Assembly (NCBI GenBank): GCA_028284155.1
Contig: JANQSF010000077.1
Location: forward strand, 42,222-106,221
Origin: Phycisphaeraceae bacterium
GTDB lineage: Bacteria > Planctomycetota > Phycisphaerae > Phycisphaerales > Phycisphaeraceae
DNA: 64,000 bases
Direction: 5' to 3'
The stretch's first letter is position 1. Every line of letters starts with the position of its first letter. The notes under the pieces were generated by a model, which made no database searches, had not been told where the DNA came from, and saw only the letters and a list, made by a program, of their open reading frames with translations. Shown in pieces: positions 48,979-58,576 of this stretch. The position numbers were made by a program, and so were the translations under genes.

Positions 48979-49448
48979 CAGATCGGCATCCCGGTGATCT
49001 TTGCCTCGAACGCGAGTTTGCCGTTGACCAGCCCCTGGCAGCGGCAGATCGACCTCCGCGGCCGACACTCGACCTGCTCAGCGAGCACATACAGCCGATC
49101 CCCGGGCACGACCGTGTTGCGAAACACACACTCGTCCAGCCGTGTAAACGCCATGAACTGCTTTTCCAGCTTCTTGAGCCAGACAAAGCTCGCCAACTGA
49201 GCAGCCGACTCGATCATGAGCACGCCCGGCATCAACGGCCTGCCGGGGATGTGCCCCGGTACCCAGAATGCATCTTCACGGGCGTCGTGATATGCGATGC
49301 CACGCGTGATGTCGTCGTTCAGCCAAATGACGCCGTCGAGCAGGCGCATGTCGCCCCTGTGCGGGTTGATACGCTCGATCGCTTCCGCATCGTACTGGAC
49401 CTGATCAAGATCCAGACTCTCAATGTCAAACAGTTGGGTGACGGGCAT
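48978..49448 (-). CDS. FabZ-like 3-hydroxyacyl-ACP dehydratase
   Basis: A 156-residue hot-dog protein. NPHRGDMRLLDGV corresponds to the FabZ N-terminal segment, and VPGHIPGRPLMPGVLMIESAAQ carries the catalytic His66 and Glu80. FabZ removes water from hydroxyacyl-ACP in fatty-acid elongation. The DMRLLDG piece departs from the usual PFLLVDR, and no other fab gene is adjacent, so it may act in a modified lipid pathway. Coupled to tmk downstream. Confidence 0.82.
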   Translation of the reverse strand: MPVTQLFDIESLDLDQVQYDAEAIERINPHRGDMRLLDGVIWLNDDITRGIAYHDAREDAFWVPGHIPGRPLMPGVLMIESAAQLASFVWLKKLEKQFMAFTRLDECVFRNTVVPGDRLYVLAEQVECRPRRSICRCQGLVNGKLAFEAKITGMPI

Positions 49449-49613
49449 CAGGCAGTCGAGTCCGTGGGCTTGTGGCAGTTGACACAGCGTATTCTGGCCA
49501 CAGAATAGATGCGCGCAATCGCGGATCGCCCCGTTTGACGGGTTAGATCGCGGCTGCGCGCCCCATTGGCGTTATTCTGCTTTCGGGACGGCGGGAGGCG
49601 TGGGTCGGCCGAG

Positions 49614-49799
49614 TCAGCCGCCTTCGCTGCCGTCGCGCGATTCCAGCACCTGCTTGCGCATGGTCTGGCAGAGGTTCTTGACGTCTTGCATCGCCTTGCG
49701 AACACGTGTGCCGGCCGCCTTGTTGCCGCCCGCGGCTTTACGCACGTCGTCTTCGACCTCGGTAATCAGTTGCTGAAGTTGTTCGTATGTCTCGAGCAT
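49614..49799 (-). CDS. Small Hc1-like histone protein
   Basis: A 61-residue protein. NKAAGTRVRKAMQDVKNL closely resembles the conserved core of the bacterial histone H1-like (Hc1) family known from Bacteroidetes and Chlamydiae, which binds DNA. The usual lysine-rich C-terminal tail is missing; instead it ends SRDGSEGG, as in the short members of the family. It stands alone between the FabZ-like and membrane-protein genes. Nucleoid role is inferred. Confidence 0.75.
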   Translation of the reverse strand: MLETYEQLQQLITEVEDDVRKAAGGNKAAGTRVRKAMQDVKNLCQTMRKQVLESRDGSEGG

Positions 49800-49975
49800 C
49801 GCGATACTCCGTTGTGCTTGGTCTTGATCTGAGCCGGAATCGGCCCTCGGAACCGTGCAATAGCGTACTCTGCTGGCCTCTCAAGGGCAATCAACGCCGA
49901 TTCTGCTTGATTATTGGACATCGGACGACAGCCCCAGAATCCTCGAAAAGCGGCGTTTCCGCGATCAAGCCGATG

Positions 49976-50923
49976 TCAGCCCGTTTCAGCAAAGGAACGG
50001 CCCGAACCCGACGCCAAACGTCGCGCAAGTCCATTTAAATAAATGCTATACAGCAATAGAACGATCGCGACGAGCATCTCCTTCTGTTCCTTGACCTGAT
50101 CGAAAAAGCCCACGTAGTGATAGAGGGCGGAATCGATCTCAACAGGGGAGTCGCCCCGGACCTGGGCCAGCAAATCCAGGTAGTCCGCGGTGCTTTCCCA
50201 TCCGGCGTCGGGATGGATGGCGCGATAAAGAGGTTTGACCAGCCCCCACAACTGGACGGTGAGCATCGCCGCAACGACCGGCCAAGTCGGTATTGCAGGC
50301 CCCCAATCGCCGATCATGGTCAACCGATGGCGGCCCAGCCACATCAACGGCAGGCCGAAGAACACACCCAGCAGGAACGCCGACCCCAGGCTCTGCACGG
50401 AAACGACCTCGAAACTGTTATGCAGATTGACCTCCGGCCCCGCGAACCCGGTGCCTTTTTCATACTCCGGCACACCCCAGTTGAAGAAGTTCTGCCCCCA
50501 ATTCACCTCCTCACCGGCGAAAAAGAGTGTCGCCAACGCGACAACGGCGACGATGATCGCCCCGCCCCGGCCACGCAGCGCCGCCGGGCCGCGCAGGTCG
50601 TTGGGATCGACGCCGAAGGCCGGCAAAGCCGCTGCCCCGATCCGCCACAATCGAGAGGCCGCGAGGAAGAGCATGGCCGCCGCGACCGAGGCGGCGAGGA
50701 AGGTCACCATCTCGACCGCTTGCGACTCGCGGTGCTGGTATTCGAGGATGTGGTTGACGTAAAAAACGGGAGAGGCAATGTAGATAACAATCAACACGGC
50801 GATCGCCGCCGCCGGCGTTGCCGCCGCGACGATGTTGCCAGCACGACACCCGCAGGATCGCGGGTCAGAGCGATCGGTCATCTCGCTTTGACTGGAAGAG
50901 GGCGATTCAACGGGGGCCGGCAT
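49976..50923 (-). CDS. Integral membrane protein of unknown function
   Basis: A 315-residue protein with about six to seven membrane segments (e.g. AAAIAVLIVIYIASPVFYV, VAAAMLFLAAS, AIIVAVVALATLFFAGEE, GSAFLLGVFFGLPLMWL, VVAAMLTVQLWGLV, EMLVAIVLLLYSIYL). The GEEVNWGQNFF motif after the third helix is conserved in an uncharacterised family. Alternative start at 50881 (MTDRSD) exists. No neighbours point to a role. Confidence 0.7.
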   Translation of the reverse strand: MPAPVESPSSSQSEMTDRSDPRSCGCRAGNIVAAATPAAAIAVLIVIYIASPVFYVNHILEYQHRESQAVEMVTFLAASVAAAMLFLAASRLWRIGAAALPAFGVDPNDLRGPAALRGRGGAIIVAVVALATLFFAGEEVNWGQNFFNWGVPEYEKGTGFAGPEVNLHNSFEVVSVQSLGSAFLLGVFFGLPLMWLGRHRLTMIGDWGPAIPTWPVVAAMLTVQLWGLVKPLYRAIHPDAGWESTADYLDLLAQVRGDSPVEIDSALYHYVGFFDQVKEQKEMLVAIVLLLYSIYLNGLARRLASGSGRSFAETG

Positions 50924-51085
50924 GATGCAAGATTAGCGATACTCTTGCACTCGGACAATGGGGCCCGTGAAGTCCGATGCGGCTGTAACTTAACCATCGA
51001 CGTGACCGAGCGCCCGTTTGCCGCTCCTGGTCAGGCCTGTTTGACTCGTCATAGACTCGTTCTTCATTACATGAACGGCTGATCC

Positions 51086-51961
51086 ATGTCCGACTCTGAC
51101 TCACAAGCGGTCTATCTCAACGGCCAATTCGTCCAGCACCGGGAGGCGAAGATCGACGTCGAAGAACGCGGCCTGCTATTCGGCGAGGGCGTTTACGAAG
51201 TCACTCGCTACTACAACGGCTTGCCTTTGGCGATGGAAGGACACATTGGGCGGCTAAGGCGCAGTCTGGCCGCCGTCGGATTGTCTGAACCCGACGACCT
51301 GTCACACTTCGCCGAACTCAGCAATGAACTCATGGCCCGCAACGCATTGCGCGACGGCGTGGTCTACTGGCAGATCTCGGCCGGTGTCGCGCCACGAACG
51401 CAGCGCGTTGTTGATGACGTGAAGCCGACGGTCGTCATGATCTCGTATCCCGCGCCACCGGTCGGCGCGCCCGAGGACGATCCGCCCACGGTGACCGCCG
51501 TTCTGGCTGAAGACATCCGCTGGGGGCGGTGCGACATCAAGTCGCTGATGCTGCTGCCCAGTGTCATGGCCCAGCGCGACGCGCGCCGTGTCGAAGCCGA
51601 CACAGCAATCCTTCATCGAGGCGACACCGTCACCGAATCGACCAGCGCCAACATTTTCATCGTTCGGTCCGGCGAACTGCTCACCCACCCGGCTGACCAC
51701 CACATCCTCAACGGCATCAGCAGGCAGATCGTCATCCAATTGGCGCGCGATGCCGGTTTGAAATGCCTGGAAGAATCGTTTACCACCAGCGACTTGCTCT
51801 CGGCTGACGAGGTGCTCATCTGCGGCACGACGACGCATATCGGCCCAGTCGTTAGAATCGGCACACAGCCGATTCACCACGGCGTCGCGGGTCCCGTCGC
51901 CCGGCGATTGCACCGGGTTTTCATTGAGTACGTCCGTAAGGAATGCCTCAAATTAGATTGA
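51086..51961 (+). CDS. Class IV aminotransferase, D-amino acid transaminase type
   Basis: A 291-residue PLP enzyme. VYLNGQFVQHREAKIDVEER-GLLFGEGVYE is the D-amino acid transaminase N-terminus. Lys152 in CDIKSLMLLP binds PLP; VTESTSANIFIV binds the cofactor phosphate region. RYYNGLPLAMEGHIGRL matches D-alanine transaminases better than BCAT or aminodeoxychorismate lyase. It makes D-glutamate/D-alanine from 2-oxo acids. The serine racemase at 26963 is the only other D-amino acid gene nearby. Confidence 0.87.
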   Translation: MSDSDSQAVYLNGQFVQHREAKIDVEERGLLFGEGVYEVTRYYNGLPLAMEGHIGRLRRSLAAVGLSEPDDLSHFAELSNELMARNALRDGVVYWQISAGVAPRTQRVVDDVKPTVVMISYPAPPVGAPEDDPPTVTAVLAEDIRWGRCDIKSLMLLPSVMAQRDARRVEADTAILHRGDTVTESTSANIFIVRSGELLTHPADHHILNGISRQIVIQLARDAGLKCLEESFTTSDLLSADEVLICGTTTHIGPVVRIGTQPIHHGVAGPVARRLHRVFIEYVRKECLKLD

Positions 51962-52079
51962 AAGCAGTGTTTCGTATTCGACGCGAGCGGCGGCGGATAT
52001 GGATACATTGGGTCGCCGCATCGATGTGCGACTGTTGAAGGCAACGGCCGACATTCCCTGGCCAAGTACAGGAACGCCC

Positions 52080-52538
52080 ATGCTCAAAGGCCAACTCACC
52101 CACCCGCAGATTCTGGAAGCGCTCGGCCGAGCCGGTCACGGTTCGAAGATCCTCATCGCCGACGGAAACTACCCCTTCGCCACCACGCTCGGCCGAAACG
52201 CCACACTTGTTTCGCTCAACCTGGCGCCGGGCAAAGTCGGTTGTCTGGACGTGCTCGGCGCCTTGTTGAGCGCCGTGCCGGTCGAGGCCGCGGCGGTCAT
52301 GCAGTACGACACCGAAGGCCCTTACGCGCGCGATACGGACCCGCCGATCTGGGCTGACTACCGCGGTGCGTTGCGGGATGCCGGCAGCGACCTCGAACTC
52401 GATCCGATCGCGCGTTTCGACTTTTATGACGTGGCAGGCCGAGACGACGTCGCGCTGACGATCGCAACAGGCGAACAGCGCACCTGGGCCAACATATTGT
52501 TGACCATTGGAGTCGTCATGTCCTCGACAAACGACTGA
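52080..52538 (+). CDS. RbsD/FucU-family sugar mutarotase
   Basis: A 152-residue protein. LGRAGHGSKILIADGNYP carries His20 and Asp28, the catalytic residues of D-ribose pyranase/L-fucose mutarotase, which speed ring-form interconversion. An RFDFYDVAGRDDVALTIATGE segment fits the C-terminal part. The ATG at 52080 gives the family's MLKG start; the frame extends further upstream to 51999 without a useful N-terminus. Fucose or ribose specificity cannot be decided, though the Tyr/Trp pattern near the end resembles FucU. Confidence 0.85.
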   Translation: MLKGQLTHPQILEALGRAGHGSKILIADGNYPFATTLGRNATLVSLNLAPGKVGCLDVLGALLSAVPVEAAAVMQYDTEGPYARDTDPPIWADYRGALRDAGSDLELDPIARFDFYDVAGRDDVALTIATGEQRTWANILLTIGVVMSSTND

Positions 52539-52554
52539 ATAGGCTCATCGTTCT

Positions 52555-53439
52555 CTACTGCGACCCTTCACGACGAATCTGCTCGAACGCATCGGGTAAC
52601 TCACGCGCCAGGTCCTGCGCGGTCAAGCCGCTGGGCCCATGACGGTCAGCCCAGCGGTCGGCCGCCAGCCCGTGCAGGTGCGCGCCGAGCGCAGCCGCTT
52701 CGAACGGCGACATGTGCTGGGCGATCAGCGCCGCGATCAAACCGGTCAACACGTCGCCGCTGCCGGCCGTGGCCAGCGCGGGATTGCCCGTCGTATTAAC
52801 AGCGAATCGTTGACCGTCCGTGACGACCGTGCCCGCACCTTTTAACACGACCACGGCGTCATGCTCGCGCGCCAAAGCGCCGGCCGAATCGACGCGCCGC
52901 GCGGGGTCGATCGCCGCGGCGTCGTCCAGATCGAGCCCAACTGCTGAGGCCAACCGACGAAACTCACCGGGGTGCGGCGTCATGACCACCGGCCCGCCCT
53001 CGGCAGGCCTTGCTTGACGCAGATCAGCCAGTGCATTCAGACCGTCGGCGTCGAGCACGACGGCTCGCGGACCTCGCAGTAGGTGGCGAACCGACTGGGT
53101 CAAGGCCGCGCTTCGACCGAGTCCGGGGCCGAGGGCAACGACGGCTGAGCGCGTTGGATCAGCCCGATCCGCCGCTAGACTGAATCTCGTGGTGCCTTCG
53201 CCTGGATCGACGATCGAACCGGTCGCGCTCGGCTCGATCGCGATGGCGGTCTGCAACACCTCTTGCGTCGCCACAAGTTTGACCAGCCCAACGCCGGCAC
53301 GAAGAGCGGCGGACGCGCACAGGGCCGGCGCACCCGGCATGGTTGGGCAGCCGCCGACGACCAGGACAGTGCCGAAACTCCCCTTGTGGCCATCCCTGGG
53401 ACGAGCGGGCGGTGCAGGGATTTGGGCGATCTGATCCAT
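52555..53439 (-). CDS. nnrD: ADP/ATP-dependent NAD(P)H-hydrate dehydratase
   Basis: A 294-residue ribokinase-fold enzyme that repairs hydrated NAD(P)H. VMTPHPGEFRRL, VVLKGAGTVVTDG and NPALATAGSGDVLTGLIAAL are diagnostic of the YjeF C-terminal domain. The N-terminal epimerase domain (NnrE) is absent, so this is the stand-alone form. It converges with the mutarotase gene. Confidence 0.9.
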   Translation of the reverse strand: MDQIAQIPAPPARPRDGHKGSFGTVLVVGGCPTMPGAPALCASAALRAGVGLVKLVATQEVLQTAIAIEPSATGSIVDPGEGTTRFSLAADRADPTRSAVVALGPGLGRSAALTQSVRHLLRGPRAVVLDADGLNALADLRQARPAEGGPVVMTPHPGEFRRLASAVGLDLDDAAAIDPARRVDSAGALAREHDAVVVLKGAGTVVTDGQRFAVNTTGNPALATAGSGDVLTGLIAALIAQHMSPFEAAALGAHLHGLAADRWADRHGPSGLTAQDLARELPDAFEQIRREGSQ

Positions 53440-53742
53440 GTTGGCTGATCTCCGGTGTGGAAGGCGATCCTTATCGGAGCCTCAAGAAACTGACACGGAA
53501 TCCTGCTCGAGTGCCAGCATGTTGACACCGAACACGCCGCGGATCGCGGTTTAATCCAATAGACCGTGAGCCGATCGGCGCTGCGCGGGGGCCGAACTTC
53601 CGGGGCGGCCCCCGCCGCGTCGCTCAGGCGATGTTTGGAAAGCCCCAACGCCGAGATTGACACCCGCCGAGCATTGCTCAACGATACCGTCTCGCCCCAT
53701 TTGACGCGCCGCCCACCGGCGCGGCGACAGGCAAGGGCGCGA
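53440..53742. other. Intergenic region before the tRNA gene
   Basis: About 300 bases upstream of tRNA-Ser. A GC hairpin (GGGGGCCG/CGGCCCCC, near 53585-53615) is visible. No gene, recognisable promoter or repeat was identified. Confidence 0.35.
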
Positions 53743-53832
53743 GGTGGGGTGCCAGAGCGGTTGAATGGACCGGTTTTGAAAACCGGCGTACGGGTTTTCC
53801 TCGTACCGCGGGTTCGAATCCCGCCCCCACCG
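53743..53832 (+). tRNA. tRNA-Ser (anticodon UGA)
   Basis: A 90-base class II tRNA. Acceptor GGTGGGG pairs with CCCCACC; the D-arm is GCCAGAGCGGTTGAATGG; the anticodon stem CCGGT-TTTGAAA-ACCGG holds TGA; a long variable arm (GTACGGG...CTCGTAC) is typical of Ser; the T-arm is GCGGG-TTCGAAT-CCCGC. Discriminator is G. The CCA end is not encoded. Confidence 0.96.
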
Positions 53833-54216
53833 TTGGCTTGACTCACTTCCAGGGGATGAGGCGATTGGGTGCATTTGTTCTCTGACGCCGCACTGAACTT
53901 CCGCCCATTGAGCCATCCGCATTTCGGCAGTCGAGCATGATGCGTTGTGAAGTGTCCGGGGACATGATCGTCACTCGGATTCGGCGGTGACGTCAGAGTT
54001 GTATCAGTTGTAGGGATCGGGATGGGAATGCCACATGAATCGGCTAGCCTGATTCTTAATGTCAGTGACATGACGCTCGGGGCAGTGATCAAAGGAAGTG
54101 GCGCGTAGACAGGACCGATATGAGCATTGACTTGAACCGGTCGTTGTTGCGTCCGCCCCTGCGTGACGGATCTCGGGGGAGCGGATTGACCAGACCTCGG
54201 CGTCGGACTGCAGACT
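53833..54216. other. Intergenic region between the tRNA and the phosphorelay operon
   Basis: 384 bases without a credible gene. It must contain the promoter of the PilZ-REC operon, but I see no convincing -35/-10 pair; TTGACC at 54187 lacks a good -10 at the right distance. Confidence 0.35.
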
Positions 54217-55413
54217 ATGTCAAACGACTCCCCAAATGGCTTGCGCCTCGAGGACGCTGAGGTTGAAGAGATTCTTCACTCGTTGGAATCCTCTGATGGC
54301 GACAGGTCCGGCAGAGGGGTACGAGCCACTCGCTACATTTTTGGACTGCAAGTCAAACTGACGCAGCCGGGGGGTTCAGCGATCGAACGCCGAGTCGTGA
54401 CCCGCAACGTCTCGACCGGTGGCATGGCGTTTTTGCACGCCGGCTATGTCCACCCGGGGTCGCGCTTCTCCGCATCCATCCCGACGGCTGATGACGGCGC
54501 CGTGATTGGCGTAGCGGGCGAGGTCGTGCGATGCCGTCACATCAAGAAGATGATCCACGAGATAGCGATCCGATTTGACGATCCGATCGACCTGCCCAAC
54601 TTTGCGCAGCTATCGCCCGAGGATGAGCAGAGGTGTTGGAAGGAGTCGGGCAAGTCCGAGGTGGAGTCTCAGGAGCGCGGCGTGGCTCTGGTGGTCGACG
54701 ACGTCAAGTCTCAGCGGGCAATCGCGGAGGTCTGGCTCAAACGAATCGGCTACACCGTCGAGCAGGCGGCGACCTCGGCCGAGACGATGGAGGCCGTCAA
54801 GGCGACGCAGTTCGATGTCATCGTGCTCGACATGCAATTGGGAGACGAAAGTGGATTGGACCTGGCCCGGTCGTTGCGCGCGGCAAAATACATGGGCACG
54901 ATCGTCGCCGTGACGGCGGATGCGGACGACGAAATACGGCAGCAAGCTCTGATGGTGGGATGTGATGCGTTTGTTGCCAAGCCCGTCACCGCGCGCAATC
55001 TTGATCAGGCGATCGAGGATGCGACAGTCGGACAGGGTGACCCGTCTGACCGGGAGCCGATTTACAGTTCGCTCCAGGAAGACGAGACGGTCTTGCCGCT
55101 GATCGTTGAGTTTGTCAACAGCATGACCGCCGTCATTGATCAGTTGTCCGGCGCGGTGGTGAAGAAGGACATCACGACGTTGGGCTCGATCTTCAAGTCG
55201 ATGAAGGCGGAAGGCGGGGCGCTTGGCTTCTGGCAGGTCACGGAGAAGGCGGAAGAAGCTTTGGCTTCGCTCAGTTCCGGGGAGCCTACGGTCGAAACCC
55301 CGAATCTTGCCAATCAACTGCTGCAGGTGCTGCGTCGCGTGAGCGTGAATCTAGTCGAGTCGGAGATGGATGGGGAGGACGATTCGCAGCCGCAGGCGGA
55401 CGTTGCCGCATAA
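54217..55413 (+). CDS. PilZ - response regulator protein with degenerate Hpt domain
   Basis: A 398-residue cytoplasmic protein. A PilZ domain (about 30-140) has NVSTGG (64-69), the D/NxSxxG c-di-GMP motif, after an Arg-rich stretch RGVRATRY where RxxxR is expected but Arg spacing is three. A REC domain (about 157-275) has VVDDVKS, Asp205 in IVLDMQL, Thr in VAVTAD and KPVT. The C-terminal region (about 290-360) aligns with Hpt: FKSMKAEGGALGF parallels AHAIKGSAGGYGF of the third gene, but the phosphorylatable His is Lys327. It is the first gene of a three-gene phosphorelay operon, 48 bases before the hybrid kinase. Confidence 0.85.
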   Translation: MSNDSPNGLRLEDAEVEEILHSLESSDGDRSGRGVRATRYIFGLQVKLTQPGGSAIERRVVTRNVSTGGMAFLHAGYVHPGSRFSASIPTADDGAVIGVAGEVVRCRHIKKMIHEIAIRFDDPIDLPNFAQLSPEDEQRCWKESGKSEVESQERGVALVVDDVKSQRAIAEVWLKRIGYTVEQAATSAETMEAVKATQFDVIVLDMQLGDESGLDLARSLRAAKYMGTIVAVTADADDEIRQQALMVGCDAFVAKPVTARNLDQAIEDATVGQGDPSDREPIYSSLQEDETVLPLIVEFVNSMTAVIDQLSGAVVKKDITTLGSIFKSMKAEGGALGFWQVTEKAEEALASLSSGEPTVETPNLANQLLQVLRRVSVNLVESEMDGEDDSQPQADVAA

Positions 55414-55461
55414 ACGGGGGATGGGTCGGCGGGGGCGCTGGAAATCAGACGTACTTGGCCC

Positions 55462-57951
55462 ATGCGAATCACCCACAGATTTACCGTCCTTGTGGTGTTG
55501 CCTGTCGTCTTGCTCATCGGCGTCGGTCTGTACGTCGGCCGGGCTACCGAACACGCTTTGCGGGGCACTATCAAGACGGCCGAAGGTAAGCGGTCGGCCG
55601 ACTTGATTCTGGAACTCGATCGCCAGGCGCATGATGTCATTGGTGAGTGGCGAACCTATTTCGCGACCGCCGCATTCCACAAGCTGTTAGCGGATTCAAA
55701 TCGGTCGTTTGAGAATCTGGGCAGTCTGGAAGAGGTCAGCCGGGTGCGGCAAGAGCGTGACCTGGCGTGGCGGCGGCAGCCCAAAGACTCGCTTTCGCCG
55801 TTGATGCGCGAACTGTTAAACCACCCGCTGTCGGCCGATCTGAGAACGCGGCTGGCCAAGCGTAACGAAGGGTTTTCGTTTCCCATTTTCGCGGAGGTGT
55901 TTGTCACCAATCGTTTCGGCGCCAACGCGGCCCAGTCTCATCGGACTTCCGATTATCGTCAGGATGACGAAGACTGGTGGCTTCTGGCGCATCAGGACGG
56001 TGTGTATGTTGGCGACGTTGAGTTCGACGAAAGCACGGGCGTGCATGCGGTCGAGTTGTGCTTTCGGGTCGATGACGAGGGCGGCAGATTCCTCGGTGTC
56101 GCCAAAGTGGTCTGGAACGTGGACAACCAGATCGAGTATGTCCAAGCAGGTCTGACTGATTCCGACTCTGAAGTCTTGACATTGATCACGCGTGACCGGC
56201 GGGTCCTTTGGCGATCGAACAACAGGAAGTTGACCTTTGAGTCGGCGTCGTCGTTCCTGAACGGTATCGATCTCGACGCGGCGAAGACGTCCGCCGTTGT
56301 CGAGCGGAGTGACCCGCAAACGGGAGAGGACGTGATCTCGGCTGCGGCGCTCTCCTCCGGCTACGCCCAGACGCCCGGCTTGGGCTGGATCGTCTTGATC
56401 GATACGGACGCCAAGACGGCGCTGGGGCCGGTGGCCAACATTCGGTGGACGGTCTTCTCGTCCGTCTTCGTGTGTTTGTTGATGTTGGTGATCGTGAGCA
56501 CGTGGATCACGCGTTCCATGACCCGGCGCATCCGCAACCTGACTGCGGCGACCCGTGATTTTCAAAGCGGCAGGCTCGACGCGCAGGTGAACGTGGATGG
56601 GCGGGACGAGTTGTCGCAACTGGGTGGTGCTTTCAACTTGATGGCGGCCCAATTGTCGGCAGATCAGGCCCGCCTGCGAGAAGCGCGTGAGGCCGCGGAA
56701 TCGGCCAACAAGACCAAGAGTGCCTTCCTGGCCAATATGAGCCATGAGATCCGCACACCCATGACCGCAATCCTGGGTTTTGCCGACCTGCTTTTGGAAG
56801 GTGGCGACCTCGCCCGCACGCCGGAGCAGCGGGTTGAGGCTATTCAGACGATTCAGCGGAATGGCAGGCACTTGCTGCAATTGATCAACGACATCCTCGA
56901 TGTCTCCAAGATCGAGGCCGGCAAGATGACGATTGAAAAGCGCGAATGCTCGCCGGTGTTGATGCTGGAAGAGTTGCACGCGCTGATGTACGCGAAGGCG
57001 GCAGAGAAACGGATTGGATTCAAGGTCGAACGTGCCGGTCCGATTCCGGAGACCGTACGAACGGACCCGACCCGACTGCGTCAGGTCCTCCTGAACCTGA
57101 TTGGTAACGCGATCAAGTTCACCGAGCAGGGCGGGGTGACGGTGTCTGTTGAATTCATTGACGGTGACGCCCCGATGATGCGGTTTGACGTCGTCGATAC
57201 GGGCATCGGCTTAACTGCGGATCAGGCGGGCAGGCTGTTTGAACGCTTCAATCAGGCCGACGATTCCACGACCCGCAAGTGCGGCGGCACGGGCCTGGGT
57301 CTGTCGATCAGCAAGCAATTGGCCCGGTTGCTGGGGGGTGACGTCACAATCGTCGAGTCGGCACTTGGGAAGGGGACGCGTTTCCGCGCGACCATTGCGT
57401 TGGATTCGTTCGAGGGCGTCCGACTGATTCAACCGGACGAAGTGATCGGTCACGGTCAAGCGGGCGTTGAATCGACGGGCGCGGAAGAGAAGGATGTCTC
57501 CATCGCCGGTACACGGATCTTGTTGGCTGAAGATGTACCAGCCAATCAGCGCCTTATTGCCATGCTCCTGAAGAAGGAGAAGACTCAGGTCACTGTGGTT
57601 GACAACGGCCGGAAGGCGGTTGACGCGGCGATGGAGGCCCTTGAGAACGGTCAGCCATTCGACGTGATCCTGATGGACATGCAGATGCCCGTTCTGGACG
57701 GCTTCGGCGCAACGACAATGCTCCGCGAGAAGGGGTATGTCGGCTCGATTGTTGCCCTGACGGCGCACGCGATGAGTGAGGATCGCGACAAGTGCCTGTC
57801 ACACGGTTGCGACGGGTTCGCGACCAAGCCGATCGATCGTCCCAGCCTGGTCCGGGAAATTGCCAAGTACACCGCTAGGTCGGGCGATGATTCTTCGAGC
57901 CGGGTCCACAGCTTGTCCGATGGCCATTTGAGTTCATCAGAGGCCGCGTAG
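55462..57951 (+). CDS. Hybrid sensor histidine kinase
   Basis: An 829-residue membrane kinase. Helix 1 (about 10-30), a large extracytoplasmic sensor region (about 31-330, dCache-like), helix 2 (about 332-353) and HAMP (about 354-405). HisKA follows with phospho-acceptor His428 in [13 protein letters not shown], then the HATPase core with [43 protein letters not shown], and a C-terminal REC with Asp739 in ILMDMQMP. The sensor ligand is unknown. Phosphate would pass to the Hpt protein encoded next and possibly on to the PilZ-REC protein. Confidence 0.93.
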   Translation: MRITHRFTVLVVLPVVLLIGVGLYVGRATEHALRGTIKTAEGKRSADLILELDRQAHDVIGEWRTYFATAAFHKLLADSNRSFENLGSLEEVSRVRQERDLAWRRQPKDSLSPLMRELLNHPLSADLRTRLAKRNEGFSFPIFAEVFVTNRFGANAAQSHRTSDYRQDDEDWWLLAHQDGVYVGDVEFDESTGVHAVELCFRVDDEGGRFLGVAKVVWNVDNQIEYVQAGLTDSDSEVLTLITRDRRVLWRSNNRKLTFESASSFLNGIDLDAAKTSAVVERSDPQTGEDVISAAALSSGYAQTPGLGWIVLIDTDAKTALGPVANIRWTVFSSVFVCLLMLVIVSTWITRSMTRRIRNLTAATRDFQSGRLDAQVNVDGRDELSQLGGAFNLMAAQLSADQARLREAREAAESANKTKSAFLANMSHEIRTPMTAILGFADLLLEGGDLARTPEQRVEAIQTIQRNGRHLLQLINDILDVSKIEAGKMTIEKRECSPVLMLEELHALMYAKAAEKRIGFKVERAGPIPETVRTDPTRLRQVLLNLIGNAIKFTEQGGVTVSVEFIDGDAPMMRFDVVDTGIGLTADQAGRLFERFNQADDSTTRKCGGTGLGLSISKQLARLLGGDVTIVESALGKGTRFRATIALDSFEGVRLIQPDEVIGHGQAGVESTGAEEKDVSIAGTRILLAEDVPANQRLIAMLLKKEKTQVTVVDNGRKAVDAAMEALENGQPFDVILMDMQMPVLDGFGATTMLREKGYVGSIVALTAHAMSEDRDKCLSHGCDGFATKPIDRPSLVREIAKYTARSGDDSSSRVHSLSDGHLSSSEAA

Positions 57952-58023
57952 CGCCGGCGAAACATCGGACTCTCTTGAGACCCTGATCGACTGCAGCACC
58001 TGATCACTCATACGAGATACAGC

Positions 58024-58347
58024 ATGCCCTCTTCACAGACGACAGATCAGCAACCGCTTGTCAGCCCCCTCGCCGCCGACCCGGACTTTGCCGAGCTGAT
58101 CGTGCTGTTTGTCGAAGAACTGCAGGAACAGATGTGCGAGCTGGGCTCGGCCGTGGAGTCGCTGGATCACCAGGCAATCCACGGATTAGCCCACGCGATC
58201 AAGGGCTCGGCGGGGGGCTACGGATTCGACTCGGTTACCGATGCCGCGCGCGACCTGGACGAATTGGCCAAAGTCAACGCCGAAGCGAATCAGGTCAACG
58301 CCGCATTTGAACAACTCCGCGGACTTTGCAACCGCATCCAAATCTGA
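58024..58347 (+). CDS. Histidine phosphotransfer (Hpt) protein
   Basis: A 107-residue single-domain Hpt. LAHAIKGSAGGYGFDSV carries the phosphorylated His57. It starts 72 bases after the hybrid kinase and should shuttle phosphate from that kinase's REC domain to a final response regulator, with the PilZ-REC protein the obvious candidate. Confidence 0.9.
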   Translation: MPSSQTTDQQPLVSPLAADPDFAELIVLFVEELQEQMCELGSAVESLDHQAIHGLAHAIKGSAGGYGFDSVTDAARDLDELAKVNAEANQVNAAFEQLRGLCNRIQI

Positions 58348-58576
58348 AGCAAGCCCGCTGCGTGTCTTCAGGGATGCCCGGTGTCGAGTCCCGATCGTTG
58401 CGGGATCAGTGTTGTTGTGTCATGGCTTGCGAGCCGATCAAGCTGACGCCGGTTCGATCATTATCCTGGTCGAAGTGATCCTGTTGCCGATCAATCTCGT
58501 GGCTATTGAGCAATTGACCGTCGCAATCACATCAATGGCGCGGTTGCATCCTGCTTCGCTGAGGTAGCGAGGTGTA

